Shown: piece after piece, positions 45,258-55,800 of the stretch
Layout: every line of letters starts with the position of its first letter
Position numbering within the stretch: position 1 is the stretch's first letter
Assembly (NCBI GenBank): GCA_016929065.1
Contig: JAFGJO010000038.1
Span: forward strand, 1-64,000
DNA: 64,000 bases
Reading direction: 5' to 3'
DNA from: Spirochaetales bacterium
Lineage (GTDB): Bacteria; Spirochaetota; Spirochaetia; SZUA-6; RPPD01
Position numbers and translations under genes: made by a program
Notes under the pieces: generated by a model
What the model saw: the letters and a program-made list of their open reading frames with translations, nothing else
The model's database searches: none
Told to the model about the DNA's origin: nothing

Positions 45258-47174
45258 TTATTGTTTTTTTGCTTTTTCTTTTATATTTCGAAGTTCCTCT
45301 GCCTTTTTCAGGAATTTGTCAGCGAAGGATTTGTTTTTCATTTTTTTATAGACCATTCCCATGTTCATGTATGCGCGCCAGTCTTTTGGATTCGCGGAGA
45401 TCACCTTCCGAAAAATATCCGTGGCCTTTTCAAAGTTTTTCTCCTTGACGTAAAGGACTCCGAGGGGCAGGAGCAAATCAGAAGTTTCTTTCAAATATTT
45501 CACTGCACTTTCCATGATGAGAATGGCCGCTTTCCTGTTGTTCATCTGATCCAGACAGAAGATCAGCTGGCGCAGATAGGTCACCGATTTTGGATCCTCC
45601 TTGATGAGATCCTTGAATATAATGATTGCTTCACTGAACTTCCCGGTTTTCTGGTAACAGACACCAAGGGTTTTCTTGAGCATTTTGTTGTTCGGCTCAT
45701 GCGTCAGCAGTGTTGAAAGCTGCGGGGCGGCAAGGCTGTACAAATTTTCTGCCAAAAGCAGACGCACATATTTTTTGCGGACAGGGATGTCGTCGGTATA
45801 CAGGTCGATATATTTTTTGAGCGTCTCGCGCTCCTGTTTTGTCTTTTTCAAACAATCATAGACATCAGCCAGCAGAAGCAGGGCATCAGGATGTTCCTGG
45901 TCAATTTTCAACGTGCGGACCAGCCAGCCCTCTGCAAGGTCCTGCCGGCCCCCGGCGACATAGGATTTTCCCAGACCGAACATCAAATGTGCATCAGGCC
46001 CCTGACGCCTGATTTCTTCCTGCAGGAGCGGGATAATATCCTCGGGTGGTGAATCCAGTTCGGACAGGGCAAGCACATAAAAATAGTTTCCGGTTGCATC
46101 ATCAGGATTCTGCTGCAAAATCTGCCGGGCACGGGCAAGGAGCCGGGAATAATCTTTTATTTCCCACAGCACAACTGTGAGCCCGTGTAGTGTTTCAATT
46201 CTGGATGGATCGGCTTCCCACGCACGCAGATAATGATTTTTTGCTTTTTCGAATTCCTCAAAATAACGGTATGCTTCTGCAATGAGCATATGCATATCCA
46301 CATCTTTATAGTTGGTTTTCAGCACCTGCCGGGCAAAGTAAATTGCCTCACGGTACCGTTTTTCCCGGTAATGGGTGACCGCGATAAGCTTCAGCAGTTT
46401 TGCCGGATCCTGCATTCCTGGAATGGCTGTCCCCATCAGTTTTTGCGCCTGTTCAAGTTCTCCAAGGGCCCTGTTGTTGTCCTGCAGCTTGAAATACAGA
46501 TGTGCCTTATGCAGTCGGAAGGTTGGATCATTTGGAGATATCCGGATCGCCTCATCGTAATAAAGAAGCGATGTTTCAAGGTCTCCGGTTTCCCGACTGA
46601 TGATTGCCAGGTAGATATAAGGTAAAATTGTATCCTGCCGCTGTTTGATTAAAAATCCGAAAACTTCTGCAGCTGCATCCGGGTCTTTCCGGTTGAAGAG
46701 CCGGATCCCGTATACAAGCAGACAATTCATGTATGCATTATAGATCCGGGTGTTGTCCGGTTCTGCTTCGACCGCTTTTTCAAAATAGGGGAGCGCAAGA
46801 TCGGGACGATGCAGTTTTAAAAGCGAAAGCCCGATAAAAGGAAGCGCCGGAATGAAATCGGGATTTTTCTTAAGCAGCCGCCGGAAGTGCCGTGCGGCGC
46901 GCCGGTAGAAACCCAGGGCACAGTAGGTGCGGCCGATAAAAAAATGCGCAGGCACTGAATCGGGCTCGATGTTCAGGTAAAACCGGAACAGGAGAACAGC
47001 ACGGTCAAATTCTCCCAGGGCATGGTAGCTTCGCCCGAGATACATCAGCGCTTCGGGAAACTGGTCGGTTCTGCGAATGAGTTCGGAGAAAAGTTCCACC
47101 GCGGTTTCGTAATCCCTGTTTCTGCCGGCCAGTTTGGCCTGTTCGAATAACTGTGAAAGGTCGGTTTTTTTCAT
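45258..47174 (-). CDS. TPR-repeat protein
   Basis: A 638-residue solenoid of about sixteen tetratricopeptide repeats (e.g. PEALMYLGRSYHALGEFDRA; PAHFFIGRTYCALGFYRRAA; PNNKMLKKTLGVCYQKTGKF). It is likely a protein-protein scaffold in the cytoplasm or at the membrane. ATG 47174 begins a clean TPR protein; an upstream in-frame ATG (47270) would add a hydrophobic stretch LLFHICLLCYYVEA, which is less likely but would anchor it. No enzymatic domain is visible. Its partner is unknown. Confidence 0.82.
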   Translation of the reverse strand: MKKTDLSQLFEQAKLAGRNRDYETAVELFSELIRRTDQFPEALMYLGRSYHALGEFDRAVLLFRFYLNIEPDSVPAHFFIGRTYCALGFYRRAARHFRRLLKKNPDFIPALPFIGLSLLKLHRPDLALPYFEKAVEAEPDNTRIYNAYMNCLLVYGIRLFNRKDPDAAAEVFGFLIKQRQDTILPYIYLAIISRETGDLETSLLYYDEAIRISPNDPTFRLHKAHLYFKLQDNNRALGELEQAQKLMGTAIPGMQDPAKLLKLIAVTHYREKRYREAIYFARQVLKTNYKDVDMHMLIAEAYRYFEEFEKAKNHYLRAWEADPSRIETLHGLTVVLWEIKDYSRLLARARQILQQNPDDATGNYFYVLALSELDSPPEDIIPLLQEEIRRQGPDAHLMFGLGKSYVAGGRQDLAEGWLVRTLKIDQEHPDALLLLADVYDCLKKTKQERETLKKYIDLYTDDIPVRKKYVRLLLAENLYSLAAPQLSTLLTHEPNNKMLKKTLGVCYQKTGKFSEAIIIFKDLIKEDPKSVTYLRQLIFCLDQMNNRKAAILIMESAVKYLKETSDLLLPLGVLYVKEKNFEKATDIFRKVISANPKDWRAYMNMGMVYKKMKNKSFADKFLKKAEELRNIKEKAKKQ

Positions 47175-47289
47175 ATCAGAATATACTTTCCAAAAGATTG
47201 CTTTCGCCTCCACATAGTAACACAGAAGGCAGATGTGGAACAGTAATGTCAACGGAAAAACAATATCCATGTCTTTGTATTAATTGGAC

Positions 47290-47318
47290 TTGCCAACACA
47301 ACTGAAACACATTATACA
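47290..47318 (+). promoter_or_regulatory. Promoter of the MFS gene at 47334
   Basis: TTGCCA (47290-47295) and TATACA (47313-47318) are 17 bases apart. The ATG follows at 47334 with GGGGGAT as ribosome site, giving a very short leader. Confidence 0.55.
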
Positions 47319-47333
47319 GAACATGGGGGATAA

Positions 47334-48545
47334 ATGAATAAAAACGGAATCCGTCTGAACCTGATACTCTGTGCAATGATGCACGGCTTTAACCACTATC
47401 TGATGATCTTTTTCAAGCCTATGTATCCGATGATGGCAGATTACTTTGGGCTGTCAATGGTCGGTGATATTACCACCAGATTAGTGGTGGCGTATCTTGG
47501 TTATGGTCTCTCAAATTTCCTGACAGGAATTCTTGCTCGGAAATACAGCTTGAAAATGCTGCTGTTTTTCGGAATGCTTTTGATGAGCACAGCCACAGTT
47601 GTTTTTGCCTTTATCCCGGCTGATATGTATTTTCTGGCGGTCATTTGTGTATTTTTTATCGGACTCGGCGGCGGGACATATCACCCCGCGGCAAATACGC
47701 TCATGACTTCTTTATATGAGACAAAGCCCGGGTATGCGATTGGGATCCTTTCGATTGGATCGGCAATTGGATTTGTTGCCGCACCCTTTATCGGTGATTT
47801 TGTCGGGAATAAATGGCTGGGATTCCAGACTCTTTTTCTCTTAAGCGGTACCATGGTATTTGTTTTTAATATGGTTTTCTTTGCCTTTGCAAAAGATGCA
47901 CCGGTTCAGACTTCAGCACAAAAAGACGCAGTAGAAAAAGCCGGGCCAAAACCGCTGCCGGCAAAGATACTCGTTCTGGTAATTCTATTATTATGTATTC
48001 CTTCCATGATCAGAGATCTGATGAGTTGGGGGTATTTTGAGATCACCCCTTTCTGGGTTGAATATGGTTTTTCTTCAGCGATTGGAATATGGATTATTCA
48101 GGTCATGGCATATCTGCCCGGCCCGGTTGTACAGCCGATATCCGGCTGGCTCTGTGATAAATTAGGTCCCATGAGAGTGCTGATTGTGACCTTTCTGATG
48201 TGTACGATAGGCCATATGTTGCTCGCCGTGATCTCACCTGTATTTGCGTGGTTTGGGCTTGTTCTTTACGGCATCGGTATGAGCGCGTCAACGGTTGCCA
48301 GTGAAACCTACATGGCCTCGATTGTCTCACAAAAAAACAGAACACTTGTGTACGGTATCGTTCTCTCAATCGCCCTGGGTGTTGGCGGCGTTTTGGGTGG
48401 GGCTTCCGGGTGGCTGGTGGATGCTTTTGGTAAAACAAATGCAGTCGGCTACCAGATCTGGTTTTTCGGGATGGGCGCAATGATGGCACTCAGTGCGGTG
48501 TTGTACCCGGTGATTCAGCGGATACGAAAAAATGCCGCAGCATGA
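47334..48545 (+). CDS. Major facilitator superfamily transporter (fosmidomycin-resistance-like type)
   Basis: A 403-residue protein with twelve hydrophobic helices. The first loop carries MHGFNHYLMIFFKPMYPMMA and the helix-4 block GLGGGTYHPAANTLMTSLYE, as in FSR-type efflux carriers. Helix 2-3 keeps the MFS loop signature (GILARKYSLKMLL). Substrate unknown; export of a small molecule is likely. It stands alone behind its own promoter. Confidence 0.8.
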   Translation: MNKNGIRLNLILCAMMHGFNHYLMIFFKPMYPMMADYFGLSMVGDITTRLVVAYLGYGLSNFLTGILARKYSLKMLLFFGMLLMSTATVVFAFIPADMYFLAVICVFFIGLGGGTYHPAANTLMTSLYETKPGYAIGILSIGSAIGFVAAPFIGDFVGNKWLGFQTLFLLSGTMVFVFNMVFFAFAKDAPVQTSAQKDAVEKAGPKPLPAKILVLVILLLCIPSMIRDLMSWGYFEITPFWVEYGFSSAIGIWIIQVMAYLPGPVVQPISGWLCDKLGPMRVLIVTFLMCTIGHMLLAVISPVFAWFGLVLYGIGMSASTVASETYMASIVSQKNRTLVYGIVLSIALGVGGVLGGASGWLVDAFGKTNAVGYQIWFFGMGAMMALSAVLYPVIQRIRKNAAA

Positions 48546-48771
48546 TTCCTGAAAATAAATGTCACACGAAGATCACAATTGCGCCAGGGAAAGTAAAAAA
48601 GGCAGGATTTATTGGAAATGATGGTACAGAATTCCGGGATAATTGATCCGATTCTGAAAAATATCAAATATTTCTTCAATAAATATTTTATTTGTGACTT
48701 AATATTATATATACAATGAAATGGTTTTGTAACAAAATGCAAATTACATTTTTCTTTTTTGGCGGCATTGA

Positions 48772-49881
48772 ATGAAACTTCGAATCCAAATTATTGTTTT
48801 TTTCACTATCAACATTGCGGCAGTACTGCTTGCCTCATGCGTTGGCGGCCCCGGTGTGCTTGCCGATTACTCACAAAAACCGGTGACGCTTCAGGATGCA
48901 TGTCTTTTAATAGATAACAAGGACCAGAATGTCCAGTTTGAGGGACTGGCAATCCTTGCTGAAATAATATCGACCGGTGAAAATTCAGCCGAGGCAACAA
49001 AACTCTGGTTTCAAAAGGGTGAAGCAGTCTTGTCAGCGTTGGAAAAGGAGCTTTTATATGAAGTCCCGATGCATATAGAGAAGGAAGTGATTCTTTATAA
49101 CAAACTTTCGGCCTTGAAAAGTTTTGTATACGACAGAACAGAAAAAGGTGGTTTTATTGTAAAACGCTTTTGGCTGGTGGGGGATTCCACCATGGCGGAC
49201 TATTCACGGCCCTCGAATCCCAACAAGAAGTTTAATCCCATGACCGGATGGGGTGAAATGTTTCAACAGCATTTTACACCGGAAAATCTCTCTTTGCTGA
49301 AAGACTATCTTCAGGCGGACTCGGTCATCGTGATTAATCGCGGCATGGGCGGCCGGAGCACCCGCACCTACTGGAACGAAGGTTCCTGGAAAAAAGTGTT
49401 TACCCGTCTGCACGAGGGGGATTTTGTGCTGGTGCAGTTCGGGCATAATGATTCATCCGAGGGATATCCGGACCGCTATATCGATATTTCAGGCTATAAA
49501 AAATATCTTGAGATGTATGTGAATGACATCCGTTCCAAACAGGCGGTGCCCATTCTGTGTACATCGGTAAACAGAAATTATCCGTGGAGCGGTGAACACA
49601 AACTGGCTAACGTGCATGGGGGGTACCCTGATGCCATGAAAGAAGTCGCCGGGAAGATGAATGTTCAGTTGATTGACATGACCCGGCGTTCACTTGATTT
49701 TTTCAGTGAAAAGGGCAAACCCTATGTGACCTCGCATTATTTTATGGTATTTGGGCCGGATAAATATCCGGAAGCCTTTAAAACAGGGAGCGACGACAAC
49801 ACACACTTCCAGCCGGAAGGTGCCGAAGCAGTAGCACTGCTTGCCTGGGAAGGGCTTCTGGAACTGGCGGGGATAAAATAA
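48772..49881 (+). CDS. SGNH-hydrolase lipoprotein (rhamnogalacturonan acetylesterase-like)
   Basis: A 369-residue exported enzyme. The signal ends at a lipobox Cys (LLASC, about residue 23). Residues 30-120 are a helical N-terminal extension. The esterase part (about 125-365) has the SGNH blocks: nucleophile Ser in LVGDSTMAD, Gly in NRGMGGRST, Asn in VQFGHNDSSE and Asp-His in DDNTHFQPEGA. The spacing matches rhamnogalacturonan acetylesterases, which remove acetyl groups from pectin-like polysaccharide. A surface role in plant or algal polysaccharide use is inferred; no other pectin genes adjoin it. Confidence 0.88.
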   Translation: MKLRIQIIVFFTINIAAVLLASCVGGPGVLADYSQKPVTLQDACLLIDNKDQNVQFEGLAILAEIISTGENSAEATKLWFQKGEAVLSALEKELLYEVPMHIEKEVILYNKLSALKSFVYDRTEKGGFIVKRFWLVGDSTMADYSRPSNPNKKFNPMTGWGEMFQQHFTPENLSLLKDYLQADSVIVINRGMGGRSTRTYWNEGSWKKVFTRLHEGDFVLVQFGHNDSSEGYPDRYIDISGYKKYLEMYVNDIRSKQAVPILCTSVNRNYPWSGEHKLANVHGGYPDAMKEVAGKMNVQLIDMTRRSLDFFSEKGKPYVTSHYFMVFGPDKYPEAFKTGSDDNTHFQPEGAEAVALLAWEGLLELAGIK

Positions 49882-49885
49882 ATGA

Positions 49886-49916
49886 TTTCACACGAAGCTC
49901 ACGAGGACCGCAAAGC
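49886..49916 (+). repeat. CGCAGAG-type dispersed repeat, copy E
   Basis: Reads TTTCACACGAAGCTCACGAG then GACCGCAAAGC, immediately after the stop of the esterase gene. It is closest to the copies at 6147 and 19166. Confidence 0.6.
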
Positions 49917-50076
49917 AGATGAAAGGGGAAGATAAACCTTCCCTCTGTGCTCTTCTGGTTTTCAGACCCTTCATGAATACCCCGGGAGATTTTATACCAG
50001 GCAGAAAACTATATCTGCATTCTGTGTGAAATATAAAACATTCGCTTTCTGCGTGTATATTTAGTATTTTCTATAT

Positions 50077-50676
50077 ATGAATAAATCCGGAAATTACAGT
50101 GGCTATGATCTCATGATGGTGCCTCTGGAAAAACTGATACTGGAAAAATACCGCAGCCGGCTGGTCACCCGGGCACGGGGGGATGTTCTTGAGATTGGTG
50201 CGGGGAGCGGGGTGAATTTTGCATACTACAACAAACAGCGCATCCGTTCGCTGACCGTGACCGATCTTGATCCTGATCCGGTTCTTCGGCGGAAAATGAA
50301 AAAATACGGATTCAATAACCCTGTCGCGGCTGAAATTGATGCACTGCCTTTTTCCGACAATTCCTTTGATACCGTGGTTATGACTTTGGTGCTGTGTTCG
50401 GTTCCGGATCCCCAAAAGGCTGTCCGGGAAATACAGCGGGTGCTCAGGCCCGGCGGCGAGTTTATTTTTATCGAGCATGTTGCCTCGTGCAGCAGGAAGG
50501 TGAAAGGCTTACAGCACGCCGTTACTCCGGCATGGAAGCGAATTTCCGGAAACTGCCACCTTGACCGGGATTCTGTAAAAACGATTCAGGATCAGGGATT
50601 TCATCTTGACAAGTACATGCAGTCCACACTGTGTCTCATCGCCGGGGGAGTGGGAAAAATGGTTTCTTTACGCTAA
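50077..50676 (+). CDS. SAM-dependent class I methyltransferase
   Basis: A 199-residue methyltransferase. Motif I is VLEIGAGSGVNF, followed by the acidic loop VTDLDPDP, post-motif NPVAAEIDALPFSDNSFDTV and motif III region LRPGGEFIFIEHV. It matches UbiE/Methyltransf_11-type proteins; the substrate could be a small molecule, lipid or protein. No clear ribosome site precedes ATG 50077. Confidence 0.85.
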   Translation: MNKSGNYSGYDLMMVPLEKLILEKYRSRLVTRARGDVLEIGAGSGVNFAYYNKQRIRSLTVTDLDPDPVLRRKMKKYGFNNPVAAEIDALPFSDNSFDTVVMTLVLCSVPDPQKAVREIQRVLRPGGEFIFIEHVASCSRKVKGLQHAVTPAWKRISGNCHLDRDSVKTIQDQGFHLDKYMQSTLCLIAGGVGKMVSLR

Positions 50677-50840
50677 TCATGGAATTTTTACCAATTAAGA
50701 AATATCAGATTAACATTTTCAGAAATATTATGATTTTAATCACAATATTTCTAATTTTTGTCAGTTTTTTCAGTAAAATCGGGATATAATTTTAATCGGA
50801 TGGGGTGTATTCTGGAAAAAAATTAAAACCGGAGGAAACT

Positions 50841-51611
50841 ATGTCCCGATTAATGAAGTATTCAATTGCATTGATTATTCTTTGTATGGTTGTAATTGTC
50901 CCTGCTTTTTCCCAGGTGTCGGACTCCGATCGGGTCCGGACACTGGAGAGTCTTTTTAATCAAATCAATGATTCAGTAAAAAGTTTCAAGATAATGTACG
51001 GCCTGGGGTCGATCACTGTGGGATTGGGGGTGGGGATTCTCACAACCATACTGATGTACGAAGATGGTAAAGTTGAGGATGATGGATTCATTAATGCAAG
51101 TCTCGCCATCGGAAGCGTCCTGGTGGGAGGCCTTGTATGCTCTACTATTCTCATGGTGCCACTGATAGAGATCATCCTCCCTTATAAATCGGAAATTCTT
51201 GTCCCGCAATTCATGGATTTGCCGGAAGGATCGGATGAAGAAGTGCGATATAAGGCAGACAGGGGGGAGCAGATGCTTGCCGAGATGGTCGATTATGAAA
51301 TTTCCATGAAGCGGACGAGGAGTCTGGTGCTTGGTGGTTCCGGGGCAGCCTGCATAGTCTATCTTTTTGCCTACAGGGCACAATATGCCGACAGTGATAA
51401 TTCTGCAGACGGCTGGATTATCGGTGCAGGAGCGGGATTAATCGGGCTTGGCTTGTTGCAGCTCTTTATAAAGACAAATGCGGAAGTCATGCAGGAGCGT
51501 TACTACGAATGGAAGGCCTCCGGAGGAGATTTTTCTGTGTCAAAAAAGAATGACAACCGGTTTAATGTGATCATCACTCCGGTATCCGCAGGGGTTCGAA
51601 TAGGTTTGTAA
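50841..51611 (+). CDS. Hypothetical exported membrane protein
   Basis: A 256-residue protein, unrecognised. It has a signal or helix at residues 5-26 (IALIILCMVVIVPAFSQ), then three to four hydrophobic, glycine-rich helices (YGLGSITVGLGVGILTTIL; GWIIGAGAGLIGLGLLQLFI) separated by charged loops. ATG 50841 has GGAGGAAACT just before it. Its position after the methyltransferase is not informative. Confidence 0.6.
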   Translation: MSRLMKYSIALIILCMVVIVPAFSQVSDSDRVRTLESLFNQINDSVKSFKIMYGLGSITVGLGVGILTTILMYEDGKVEDDGFINASLAIGSVLVGGLVCSTILMVPLIEIILPYKSEILVPQFMDLPEGSDEEVRYKADRGEQMLAEMVDYEISMKRTRSLVLGGSGAACIVYLFAYRAQYADSDNSADGWIIGAGAGLIGLGLLQLFIKTNAEVMQERYYEWKASGGDFSVSKKNDNRFNVIITPVSAGVRIGL

Positions 51612-51642
51612 GCAAAGGGAGCCTCTATCTTCCGCTGCATTT

Positions 51643-52557
51643 TCATTCCTGATTTTGATTTTGCAGAACGTTATTTACCTCTGTAATTTTCGGAATAGAG
51701 TTTCGTCCCCCTCTATGCGTCACCGAGAGGGCGGCAGCTGCACTCGCAAAATACAATCCATCATGAAAACTCATCCCCAGAAGATGTGCATACACAAACG
51801 AGCCGTGGAAAATATCCCCGGCCGCGGTGGTGTCAATGGCCTGCACAGGAAACGCCGGAATGTGATGCATCGTCTCATTCTCAAGAAAGACCACGCCATT
51901 GCTGCCAAGCGTTATTGCAATCCGCCCCGGACATTCCTTTTTCACAGCAAAAAGTGCCTTACGCTTTTTTTCCGGTGCAGCAAGGTTGACTTGCTGTGAA
52001 ATCGAGCAGGCAAAGGGCTCTGAGCAGATAGCGATATCAGTTATTGGGAGTAATGATTTGGTTGCCTCCCGCAAAGAACCGGCATCCAGTACCAGTATTG
52101 CCTTTGGGAATCGTTCCCTGGCTTCGAGCGTGGCTTCCAGCTGATGTCCATCGGCAAGGATTATTTTTGGGGAAAGACACGGCAGTGAATCCCACTCCGG
52201 CAGATATGCAGGCGGGTCCATATGCCGTGTGAATATTGTACGCTCACCGGTATCCGGATGGATGACAATCGAAGAAAATGGGGTGGAAAAAGACTGATCC
52301 TGTTTTATCAGAGCAGTATTTGTGCCCGCGGCCTGAAATTCCGCAATAATTGTATCCGCCAGGCGGTCTTTTCCCAAAAGCCCGGCAAATGCAGTGGGAA
52401 TTTGCCAGGAAGAAAGCAAAAAAGCTGCATTTGCCGCCGGGCCGCCGCCGGATTCATCGGTTTTTCGGACAAAATACTTCCGGTCAAACTGTATTGGTAT
52501 ATCAGGATAGTAAATGAGGTCATAACAGGCATAGCCGATACACAGCACATCAATCAT
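51643..52557 (-). CDS. PfkB/ribokinase-family carbohydrate kinase
   Basis: A 304-residue sugar kinase. The first PfkB motif is GGGPAANAAFLLS; the second, containing the catalytic Asp, reads DTTAAGDIFHGSFVYAHLLG (DTxGAGD with Ala in place of Gly). The N-terminal sheet start is IDVLCIGYACYDLIYYP. The length fits. Substrates in this family include ribose, fructose phosphates and nucleosides. Divergent from nrdJ, with 333 bases between. Confidence 0.85.
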   Translation of the reverse strand: MIDVLCIGYACYDLIYYPDIPIQFDRKYFVRKTDESGGGPAANAAFLLSSWQIPTAFAGLLGKDRLADTIIAEFQAAGTNTALIKQDQSFSTPFSSIVIHPDTGERTIFTRHMDPPAYLPEWDSLPCLSPKIILADGHQLEATLEARERFPKAILVLDAGSLREATKSLLPITDIAICSEPFACSISQQVNLAAPEKKRKALFAVKKECPGRIAITLGSNGVVFLENETMHHIPAFPVQAIDTTAAGDIFHGSFVYAHLLGMSFHDGLYFASAAAALSVTHRGGRNSIPKITEVNNVLQNQNQE

Positions 52558-52664
52558 GGGTTATTGAATCAGGAACAGACCGCGAGTGTCAATAAAGAAT
52601 TCACAGGGGCCGGAGAGACAGGGGCCATTGGGAAAACTTTTTGCAATGAATAGTCTGAAATATC

Positions 52665-52693
52665 TTGAAAATATCGGCAATCCTTTCTATTAT
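52665..52693 (+). promoter_or_regulatory. Promoter of the nrdJ leader
   Basis: TTGAAA (52665-52670) and TATTAT (52688-52693) are exactly 17 bases apart. Transcription would begin about 52700, giving a leader of about 190 bases before the nrdJ start codon. Confidence 0.6.
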
Positions 52694-52699
52694 GAAAGA

Positions 52700-52890
52700 A
52701 AGGTTTTTACGAAAAGTTGTCCTGCCTTTATGCACTCGACGTAATAAACCTCCTGCGTCTTTCCTTTTTGAAAGGAGGAGAGCGTTCTCGACAGTTTGGC
52801 GGCCCTTTATTGGCCGTTTTTCTTTTTCATCATGTTTTTGCATCATGCTGTATGGATGTAAAAGCATGAGCAAAACACAAGGGAGGGATT
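52700..52890 (+). promoter_or_regulatory. Structured nrdJ leader with an internal terminator-like hairpin
   Basis: The leader can form a nested hairpin (CCTCC near 52749 with GGAGG near 52776, enclosing CTTTC/GAAAG). It then has the stem CGGCC/GGCCG (52800-52816) followed by TTTTTCTTTTTC. No complete gene lies upstream on this strand, so the hairpin sits inside the nrdJ transcript. That fits premature termination as a control step. No cobalamin-riboswitch B12 box or NrdR box was seen. The frame open through it (from 52665) lacks a ribosome site. Confidence 0.45.
52797..52828 (+). terminator. Terminator-like hairpin inside the nrdJ leader
   Basis: CGGCC (52800-52804) pairs with GGCCG (52812-52816) around CTTTATT, followed by TTTTTCTTTTTC. 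The stem is short (5-6 bp), so strength is uncertain. Confidence 0.55.
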
Positions 52891-55800
52891 GTGAAAATAG
52901 AGCGTTATTTTACCAAAAAGGGCGAAGGCCCCTATGCAGATATTACCTTTGAGAAAAGAACCTCGGAAATAAAAAACATAGACGGGAAACTGATTTTCAG
53001 GCAGGAGGGGATTGTTGTCCCGGATTTCTGGAATCAGATCGCGGTTGATATTATCGCACAAAAGTATTTCCGGAAAACCGGTGTTCCCCAAAAAGACGGA
53101 AAAACAGGTGGGGAGACCGATGCCCGTCAGGTGTTTCACCGGCTTGCCTTTACCTGGACCGAGTGGGGGCGGAAATACAAATACTTTGATACAGAAGAAG
53201 ATGCTCAGGCGTTTTACGATGAAATGTGCTTTATGCTCGCTTATCAAATGGCCGCCCCCAATTCACCGCAGTGGTTTAATACCGGACTTTTTGCCGCCTA
53301 CGGCATTACCGGGCCTGCCCAGGGGCATTATTTTGTCAATCCGGAAACGAATGAAGTCGAAAAATCAAAGAACGCCTATGAGCGTCCCCAGCCGCATGCC
53401 TGTTTTATTTTGTCAGTGGAAGACAATCTGATCAATGAAAACGGCATCATGGATTTGGTAACCCGCGAAGCCCGGCTGTTCAAATACGGTTCGGGTACCG
53501 GTTCCAATTTCTCCTCTCTGCGCGGCAAGGAAGAACCGCTTTCGGGCGGGGGGGTATCCTCCGGCTTGTTGTCCTTTTTAAAGGTGGGAGACCGCTCTGC
53601 TTCTTCAATTAAAAGCGGCGGGACAACCCGCAGAGCTGCCAAAATGGTCTGCCTTGATTCAAACCATCCTGACATCAAACAGTTTGTTGATTGGAAAGTT
53701 GAAGAGGAATATAAAGTCGCTTCCATGGTCACCGGAAGCAAAGTGATCAAAAAACATGTTGACCGCATTATGAAAGCGGTGACAAAACCAATCGGGGGGC
53801 TGCAGGGCGATGACTGTTTTGACCCGACAAAGAATACCCTGCTGCTTTCTGCTCTCGGAGACGCACTTGAAGATCAGGTGCCTCCGGCATATTTGTACCA
53901 GATTCTCCAGCTTGCCCGGCAGGGTCACACGAAACAGGAGATGATCGAATATTCAACCGAGTGGGACAAGGAAGCGTACAATACAGTCAGCGGCCAGTCC
54001 TCAAACAACTCGATCCGCATTCCCGCTTCTTTTATGGACGCAGTCAAAAAAGGAACCGAAGTGGCGGTCACCAGCCGTACCGACGGTAAACCCATGAAAA
54101 AAATCAAGGCAGCCGTGCTCTGGGAAGAAATGGCCGTCGCATCATGGAAGTGTGCAGATCCGGGAATCCAGTTCCATTCCACCATCAATGAATGGCATAC
54201 CTGTCCCAAAGACGGGGAGATACGGGCATCCAATCCCTGTTCTGAATACATGTTTCTGGATGACACCGCATGCAACCTTGCGTCTTTGAATTTACTCACC
54301 TTCTACGACCAGGAAAACGAACGCTTTAAAATTGATGATTATATTCACGCGATACGGCTGTGGACCATAGCCCTGGAGATCAGCGTGGTTATGGCGCAGT
54401 TCCCGAGCAAATCGATTGCGCGAAAAAGTTACGACTACCGTACCCTTGGGCTCGGCTTTGCAAACCTTGGCGCCCTGCTCATGGTGATGGGCATTCCTTA
54501 TGATTCAGACGAGGGCAGAAATATTGCAGGATGTCTTTCTGCAATTCTCACCGGCCATTCATATGTCACTTCTGCAGAAATGGCAAAAGAGCTTGGGCCG
54601 TTTATCAGGTATAAAGAGAACAAAGAAGATATGCTGCGTGTTATCCGGAATCACCGCCGGGCAGCCTATAATGCAGCGGCGAAAGAATATGAGGGTTTGA
54701 GCGTGACCCCGGTGGGGCTGTCAGAGAAACATTCACCGAAAGACCTTCTTGCTGCGGCCAAAAAATCGTGGGACATGGCCCTTGAGGCCGGAGAAAAAAA
54801 CGGATTTCGGAACGCACAGGTTTCGGTTGTCGCTCCCACCGGCACCATCGGCCTGGTGATGAGCTGTGACACCACCGGTATTGAACCGGATTTTGCCCTG
54901 GTAAAGTTCAAGAAACTCGCCGGAGGCGGATACTTTAAAATCATCAATCAGTCGATCCCGCCTGCGTTGCACCGGCTTGGGTACACAGAAGAACAGATCC
55001 AGGACATCATTCATTACTGTATCGGACACGGGACCCTTGAAGGGGCACCGGCTGTTTCCTATGCAGATTTAAAGGCAAAGGGATTTACTGCTGCCCAGCT
55101 GAAAAAGATTACGTTGATTCTTAAAAATTCCTTCTCGTTATTGGCAGCATTCACTGCCGGCGTACTGGGTCCCGAAATGGTATCGGGTACGCTGGGGATT
55201 GACGAAGCCATATCGCAAAAACCGGGATTTAATCTGCTGCGGCACCTGGGTTTTTCCGACGAACAGATTGCACAGGCGACGACATGGGCATGCGGTACCA
55301 TGACGATAGAAGGGGCCCCGCATCTGAAACCCGAGCACTATGCGGTGTTTGATACTGCAGGAAAATCAGGAGCCCTTGGCACCCGGGTCATTAACTGGAT
55401 TGCCCATATTACCATGATGGCATCGGTCCAGCCGTTTATATCGGGAGCGATTTCAAAGACTATTAATATGGCCAATGAAACAACGGTCGAGGAAGTAAAG
55501 CAGGCACACTGGATTTCATGGGAGAAAATGCTGAAGGCAGTGGCGGTCTACCGTGACGGGTCAAAATTGAGCCAGCCGCTTTCCAGTCTTGAGCCCGGCA
55601 CAGATTCTCTTCGGGATACGCTGGTCAATCTTTCGAAAAACGGACTTTCGGCTCTGCCAAAGGACCCGTCGGTCCCGGTGCGCAAAAAACGGCACCTTCT
55701 GCCGAACCGCAGGGCGGGCTATACCCAGAAGGCAAAAATCGGCGGCCACAGCATATTTGTCCGAACCGGTGAATATGAGGATGGAACACTCGGGGAAATC

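Noticed and set aside
52558..52890. Cobalamin riboswitch for nrdJ
   Set aside because: The leader has hairpins and a terminator-like stem but no B12 box or conserved aptamer core, so only a generic leader is reported.
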